A DNA stretch of 20,904 bases, taken from assembly GCF_000003815.2 (NCBI RefSeq), contig NC_049997.1, forward strand, positions 1,544,016 to 1,564,919, written 5' to 3'. The position numbers and the translations under genes were made by a program. Positions within the stretch are counted from its first letter, which is position 1. Every line of letters begins with the position of its first letter. Shown in pieces: positions 17,165 to 20,904 of this stretch. Below the pieces are notes generated by a model that was given only the letters and a program-made list of their open reading frames with translations, made no database searches and had not been told where the DNA came from. This stretch comes from Branchiostoma floridae (lineage: Eukaryota; Chordata; Leptocardii; Amphioxiformes; Branchiostomatidae).

Positions 17165-17261
17165 GCATATTCTCTATAGTGGCCACCTCTCTATAGTGGC
17201 CAATTTTGACCAGTCCCTTGAGTGGCCGCTATAGACAGGTTTGACTGTAGAGCGGAATTGG

Positions 17262-17368
17262 TACTCTCCAAGGAGAGGCTGCGTCGTGTAGATATAGTAG
17301 TAGTCAGAAGAGGAGTGCCGGTGTAATTTTTCCGACTACTACGCGACTCAACCTCTGCTTGGAGAGTA
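17262..17368. mobile_element. Palindromic MITE-like element (about 107 bp)
   Basis: TACTCTCCAAGGAGAGGCTG at the left matches the inverse of the right end, CAACCTCTGCTTGGAGAGTA. Further inward, GTAGTAGTC pairs with GACTACTAC. The whole segment can fold into one long imperfect hairpin. It starts 13 nt after the TA that follows the Tigger-like transposon. No coding capacity. Confidence 0.65.
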
Positions 17369-17776
17369 GGGGCGTTTCCACTTGTGCGGTCTGCCTAAAC
17401 ACCTCAAACGACCTTAAACAACGTCATATGACCTCAATCGGCCCTAATATGCAGGCATGGGGCAACAATCTTGTGGGATGCTCTAGATACATTGTTTAAA
17501 CTTATTTACCAGTTATTTGGAGTTAGTCAGTTAGTTTCAAGATCAAACTTTCAAAGCAATAATTATAAGTTGACAATGATAGAATTGTGCTATATGCTAC
17601 AATATATGAGACCCTTATAATTAATTACAACATCCACAGTTTTATCTTACTGTCTTCTGTGGACTGAAGAAGGTCTCGAAAACTTCTCCATGCAGAATCC
17701 TAACACAGACAATCCAATGTGGTGACCAGAAACTACTTCGATCTTGAAACCGGCAGATTAGCTCATAGTAACTGAT
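17369..17776. other. Intronic sequence, nothing assigned
   Basis: Only AT-rich sequence is seen. A CTGAAGAAG...CGAAAAC segment at about 17663-17684 resembles the Penelope-type motif at 5736 but lacks the stems. I do not call it. Confidence 0.4.
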
Positions 17777-18842
17777 AACTAGAGTTCGGCGACCTCATAC
17801 CTCCATGAATATTTGGAGCTTTTGTAAATTTTATGCAATTAATTAACATTAACATATTTTATGCATGGTGTTGTTCATCATTGACTAACGTACACATGTC
17901 ACAATAACAAAATTCGCATCATTAATCATAAAGAGGTTTTGAAATATTTACATAAATTATACATATAAATTCCTTTATTACCATATTTGGTTTCTGCTTA
18001 TATTCCACCTATTCCATAATTAACAAGTGTTACATTTATTTAAGTCCAGTTATATTGCAAACAATTTCCTCATTGATTATGAAAATTAATTCCTCATTTG
18101 CATAACATGCATATTATTATGAACATCTTTGCCCAAGCTACCTGCATGCCTAAAATGATGGCAATCCGTCGATCCTTTCTGCAGTTATCCTCTTTGGAAT
18201 GTCTTGACAAAAACACCCCTGCAGCTCCGAAATTAAATGTTTGGGGCTGAAACCTGCCCCACTTTGTCATGACACTGCAAGCTATCTACTAGCCAAATGT
18301 CAAGACCATAGCACATCCAGGACAAGAGATACATTGAAAAAAAATGCTATAGAATATCCTCATTAATTATGCAAATGTACTTCTATTTTGCATAATTAGT
18401 ATGTCATTTTGTACAACATTGTCTAAGGCATCTACAGACCAAAAATCATGAAAATCTGTTGTTTCCTTCTTGAGTTATCGTCATTACAAGTTTTTGACAA
18501 AAATGCCTCTGCTATCCGAAAACTAGCCGCTAGGGGGCCCGAACTAATGTCACTTATTCCTGAGCACAAGAGCTATCTATCACTCCAAAATCGTGACCAC
18601 AGCTTGTTCAGAACACGAGATAGCAAACCCGGAAGTTGCACTGCAGTACCAAGGGAAGCTGCTAAGGGGCCCAAAATCTAATCATTTCCAGCTTTCATCA
18701 CACACTACCAACACACGAAGTATGAAACCAATTCACCCAGACGTTCTTGAGTTATCTTGTTTACACACACACAGACAGACAGACAGACAGACAAACGCAG
18801 GGTAAAATATAACCTCCATGACATTTCAAGGAGGTAATAATT
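17777..18842 (+). repeat. AT-rich dispersed repeat, second copy
   Basis: It starts AACTAGAGTTCGGCGACCTC and ends with GGGTAAAATATAACCTCC and TTTCAAGGAGGTAATAATTA. The same ends occur inverted at 8836-9915. Inside, two diverged direct units (about 18066-18350 and 18358-18640) share CCTCATT(A/G)ATTATG, TTTGCATAA, AGTTATC and TGACAAAAA(C/T). A (CAGA)n run lies at 18771-18793. Low-grade open frames at 18448-18681 carry no domain and are incidental. Confidence 0.65.
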
Positions 18843-18911
18843 ACAATACCATTTACAATATTGCAATTGTGTATAATCCTGTTGTAATTTTGTTAATCTT
18901 TTTTCCTTCAG

Positions 18912-18950
18912 TGCATCAAGCCAGGAACTTAGTAGTAAAAGGAAAAGGAG
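18912..18950 (+). CDS. Rab11-FIP class I-like protein, coding exon 2
   Basis: The exon lies between TTTTTTCCTTCAG and GTATGTATT. Taking one base from exon 1, it reads VHQARNLVVKGKG and one base of the next codon, so it is phase 1 at both ends. Joined to exon 1 the peptide is PTHVKVTV-HQARNL-VVKGKG. This follows the class I Rab11-FIP C2-domain pattern HVQVTVLQA..L..KGK closely. At 39 nt it is a very short exon. The next residues expected in the family (a G-T-N/S-D-A/T-Y segment) were not found in the remaining 1.95 kb, so exon 3 should be to the right of the window. Confidence 0.75.
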
Positions 18951-20728
18951 GTATGTATTGATAACAGCTTGATTTTTATTACTGTTATATAACTCATATT
19001 CATAAGCACTAATTTGAAGTTACAACCTTTTTGGACAGTCTCTTATTTTGATGAATATAACTACAGTAACCAGTGAAATAACATTTTCTAATTGGTCCAT
19101 GTACCTAACACAGACACTAATTTTAAAATCATGGACTTGTCCAGCAAAAAATAAACTGGTTAACTTTGTACTGGCACATTACCAGCAGCAATATGAAAAG
19201 AAAAGAGATGATTTTTTTATCTGTACTTGTGTTGTTTTTTTAGAAGTGGTATTAAACTGGTGTTGTCAGTGTTAACTGGCCAGGGAATGATCAAGCACAC
19301 ACAGGCGTTTGACAGAACCACATTGTATTCACAGGAATCCCTCCAACCAGACTGACTCCTTGCGCCATTAGCAGGGGACCTAAACTATTCTAAGTAATCT
19401 AACTGTCGGTCCATGCTTACTTTCTCATACATCAAGTAGAGTCAAGATGGCTGACACAACAACAACATGTGACGCACTACAAAGTCATTTCTTTACAGTA
19501 TTTGGGCAACACCAAATTGATTTGTTGCTTAAAAAAAAAAGATTTGACAGACAGGTATAAAAAAAATAACACAATTTTTTGAGAGGGCCTAGGGGTTTGC
19601 ATAACACAAAGAACAAATGTATTATTCAAGTTTTCAGCTTTCATGGCATATTTTTTGTGTGCAATAAACCCGTTCCTTTCATCTAGTTTAATGCCAAATG
19701 TTCACTGATGAGTTATCCATACCAATCTAATCATTCCCCTCTAAATTATTAGATGCACTATTTGCAAACAGGTAATTTCCATACATGTAATCATTTGCAT
19801 ACTTGTGACCAGTACCATGTGATAATCTCGGACTGGAATTTATTTTACGATTTTGGAGATAGGCGGACACCCTCAGGCCGCTAAGAAATTTTATCAATAC
19901 GGTGGAAAGCCACTTCCTGCTTCTTTCTGAGAAACTTACTAGTATCGTTGACAACAGACGTCTGTTGCCTCTTTATTTTGTGTAGGATATGTAGTGAAAT
20001 TCTAATTTTGGACCTGAAAAGTACATATAATCTTTTCACACTTTTTTGATCGAAGCTGCATATTTAATGAGCAAAATCTAATAGTATGTTTGTTCTAAGT
20101 GTTTTCCATTGTAGCACTCAAATACCTGTTATGTATGTTGTATGTGGCAGGTGGAACATTTAACAGATATTAATGATGCAAATAAGTCCATAATTTGCTT
20201 TAATTAATGTTAAAGTGCCATAAATCTTCCAAATGGTAAATGACTAAACAATCAACATTGTGACTGGTGTAAGTTATTTAAAGGTGTATATATAACCAAG
20301 TATGTAAATGTCGAATATGAAAACCAGACTATTTCATGGAGATATGAGGTCTCCAAACTGTTGTTTGTATTAGGTTTGATGTCAGTTGGTTGCGTGAAAA
20401 GTGCCCACATGGTTTATGGTTTGATAAATGTCAGAGTGCTGATCCTGTAGGACTTCTCCCCATTCCACAGGGTAAAATCAATGAACCCCCAGACAGACTG
20501 TCTCCATACAGGCACCTTGTGACCTGCAGACTAGCCATGTGATACATGGCCAATAATCTGGGGATAGTGAAGGATGGAGAAGGGCTTACTGTATGTTCAG
20601 TGGAATCCTTCATTATCAGATTTTCTGTCCCTATTCAGGACAATGTATGCTGTTTACTTAGAACCTTAACTAATGAGTGATGTTACTGATGTTCACATGG
20701 GAAAAGGATGGTATGTTTTCCTGGTGTT

Positions 20729-20730
<2 letters not shown>
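18951..20730 (+). other. Start of intron 2, no further exon found
   Basis: After the GTATGT donor the sequence is AT-rich. I looked for a continuation of the C2 domain after each plausible acceptor and found none. A third partial copy of the AT-rich repeat end lies near 20333. The segment 20390-20660 is less AT-rich but shows no supported exon. Confidence 0.5.
20150..20365 (-). repeat. Partial third copy of the AT-rich dispersed repeat
   Basis: TTCATGGAGATATGAGGTCT followed by CCAAACTGTT (20333-20362) matches the repeat end seen inverted at 17777-17810 and as a direct relative at 9887-9915. Upstream words TTAATTAATGTTAA and ATGCAAATAAG fit the interior of that repeat read backwards. The left limit is a guess. 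Confidence 0.45.
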
Positions 20731-20790
<60 letters not shown>

Positions 20791-20804
20791 TGTGTGTTTG
20801 TATG

Positions 20805-20873
<69 letters not shown>

Positions 20874-20904
20874 GCTCGCGTGTTTGTTAGTGTGTGTGTG
20901 TGTG
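20731..20904. repeat. (TG)n microsatellite
   Basis: It is a nearly pure TG repeat with interruptions (CTTGTGTGTTTGTATG around 20789-20806 and CGTGCTCGCGTGTTTGTTAG near 20870), and runs off the right edge. Open frames through it (CVCVCV) are artefacts. Confidence 0.95.

Larger units (their letters stand above)
10041..17247. mobile_element. Tigger/pogo-like DNA transposon hosting a retrotransposon
   Basis: The left end starts CAGTCAAACCTGT at 10041 and the right end finishes ACAGGTTTGACTG at 17247. These 13-bp termini are perfect inverted repeats flanked by TA on both sides (10039-10040, 17248-17249). Subterminal GCGGCCACC/GTGGCCAC words recur several times on both sides. CAGT ends, a TA target duplication and subterminal repeats fit the pogo/Tigger branch of Tc1/mariner. 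No transposase is recognisable in the remaining 0.9 kb of its own sequence, so it is a non-autonomous or internally deleted copy. A polyadenylation-like AATAAA lies near 10786. The rest of the interval is the nested retrotransposon. Confidence 0.8.
7981..18911 (+). other. Intron 1 of the Rab11-FIP-like gene
   Basis: The donor GTAAGT is at 7981 and the acceptor is at 18910-18911, after the pyrimidine-rich TTTTTTCCTTCAG. The intron interrupts a V codon in phase 1. It is about 10.9 kb, and most of it from 8836 to 18842 is transposon-derived. The segment 7981-8835 holds no gene or repeat I recognise, only AT-rich sequence. Confidence 0.7.

Noticed and set aside
17660-17690. Second hammerhead-like motif (CTGAAGAAG...CGAAAAC)
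   Set aside because: Only five or six bases lie between the core words, GAAAAC is not the GAAAC core, and no stem I pairing is present.
20431-20613. Minus-strand 60-residue frame, or a hidden exon 3 in 20390-20660
   Set aside because: No family motif, and no acceptor-flanked sequence continues the C2 domain.
20708-20890. Cys-Val repeat protein
   Set aside because: Translation of a (TG)n microsatellite.

Overview
The window looks like the 5' part of an animal gene in a repeat-dense invertebrate deuterostome genome. A lancelet (Branchiostoma-like) is my best guess, from the style of the non-LTR retroelement fragments, the tRNA-derived SINE and the AT-rich dispersed repeats. That assignment is inference. 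There are no bacterial or viral genes. Four runs of N (3012-3267, 11870-12081, 13930-14242, 16099-16386) are assembly gaps; three of them lie inside one retrotransposon.

The only host gene I can support is on the + strand. A 46-nt first coding exon (7935-7980, MSETVGWNPTHVKVT plus one base) joins in phase 1 to a 39-nt exon (18912-18950, VHQARNLVVKGKG plus one base). Together they read as the first beta-strands of the N-terminal C2 domain of a class I Rab11 family-interacting protein (Rab11-FIP1/2/5 type). Intron 1 is about 10.9 kb and is almost entirely transposon sequence. Intron 2 runs out of the window into a (TG)n microsatellite, and no third exon was found.

Layout, left to right. (1) 1-860: two tandem repeats, one built on the palindromic word TACTCCGGAGCA and one a 168-bp duplication with long G runs. 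(2) 1507-5324: a large fold-back structure with about 1-kb inverted arms. Each outer tip is itself a 40-nt hairpin, and the loop holds a second inverted repeat, a small MITE, a gap and a non-LTR RT relic. (3) 5690-6860: a Penelope-type terminal segment with a hammerhead-ribozyme-like core, then two minus-strand non-LTR relics. (4) 6950-7561: GC-rich repeats and the end of a Tigger/pogo-like element directly upstream of the host gene's 5' UTR. (5) 7981-18911: intron 1, holding a dispersed AT-rich repeat interrupted by a SINE, an RT relic, and a Tigger/pogo-like transposon (10041-17247, TA target duplication). That transposon contains a nearly full-length CR1-group-like retrotransposon (about 10849-17164) with an SGNH-esterase ORF1 and an APE endonuclease/RT ORF2. 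After it come a palindromic MITE and an inverted second copy of the AT-rich repeat. (6) 18951-20904: intron 2.

The elements give a relative chronology. The retrotransposon landed inside the DNA transposon, and the DNA transposon landed directly beside an older RT relic. All of it sits, in the sense orientation, in intron 1 of the Rab11-FIP-like gene.
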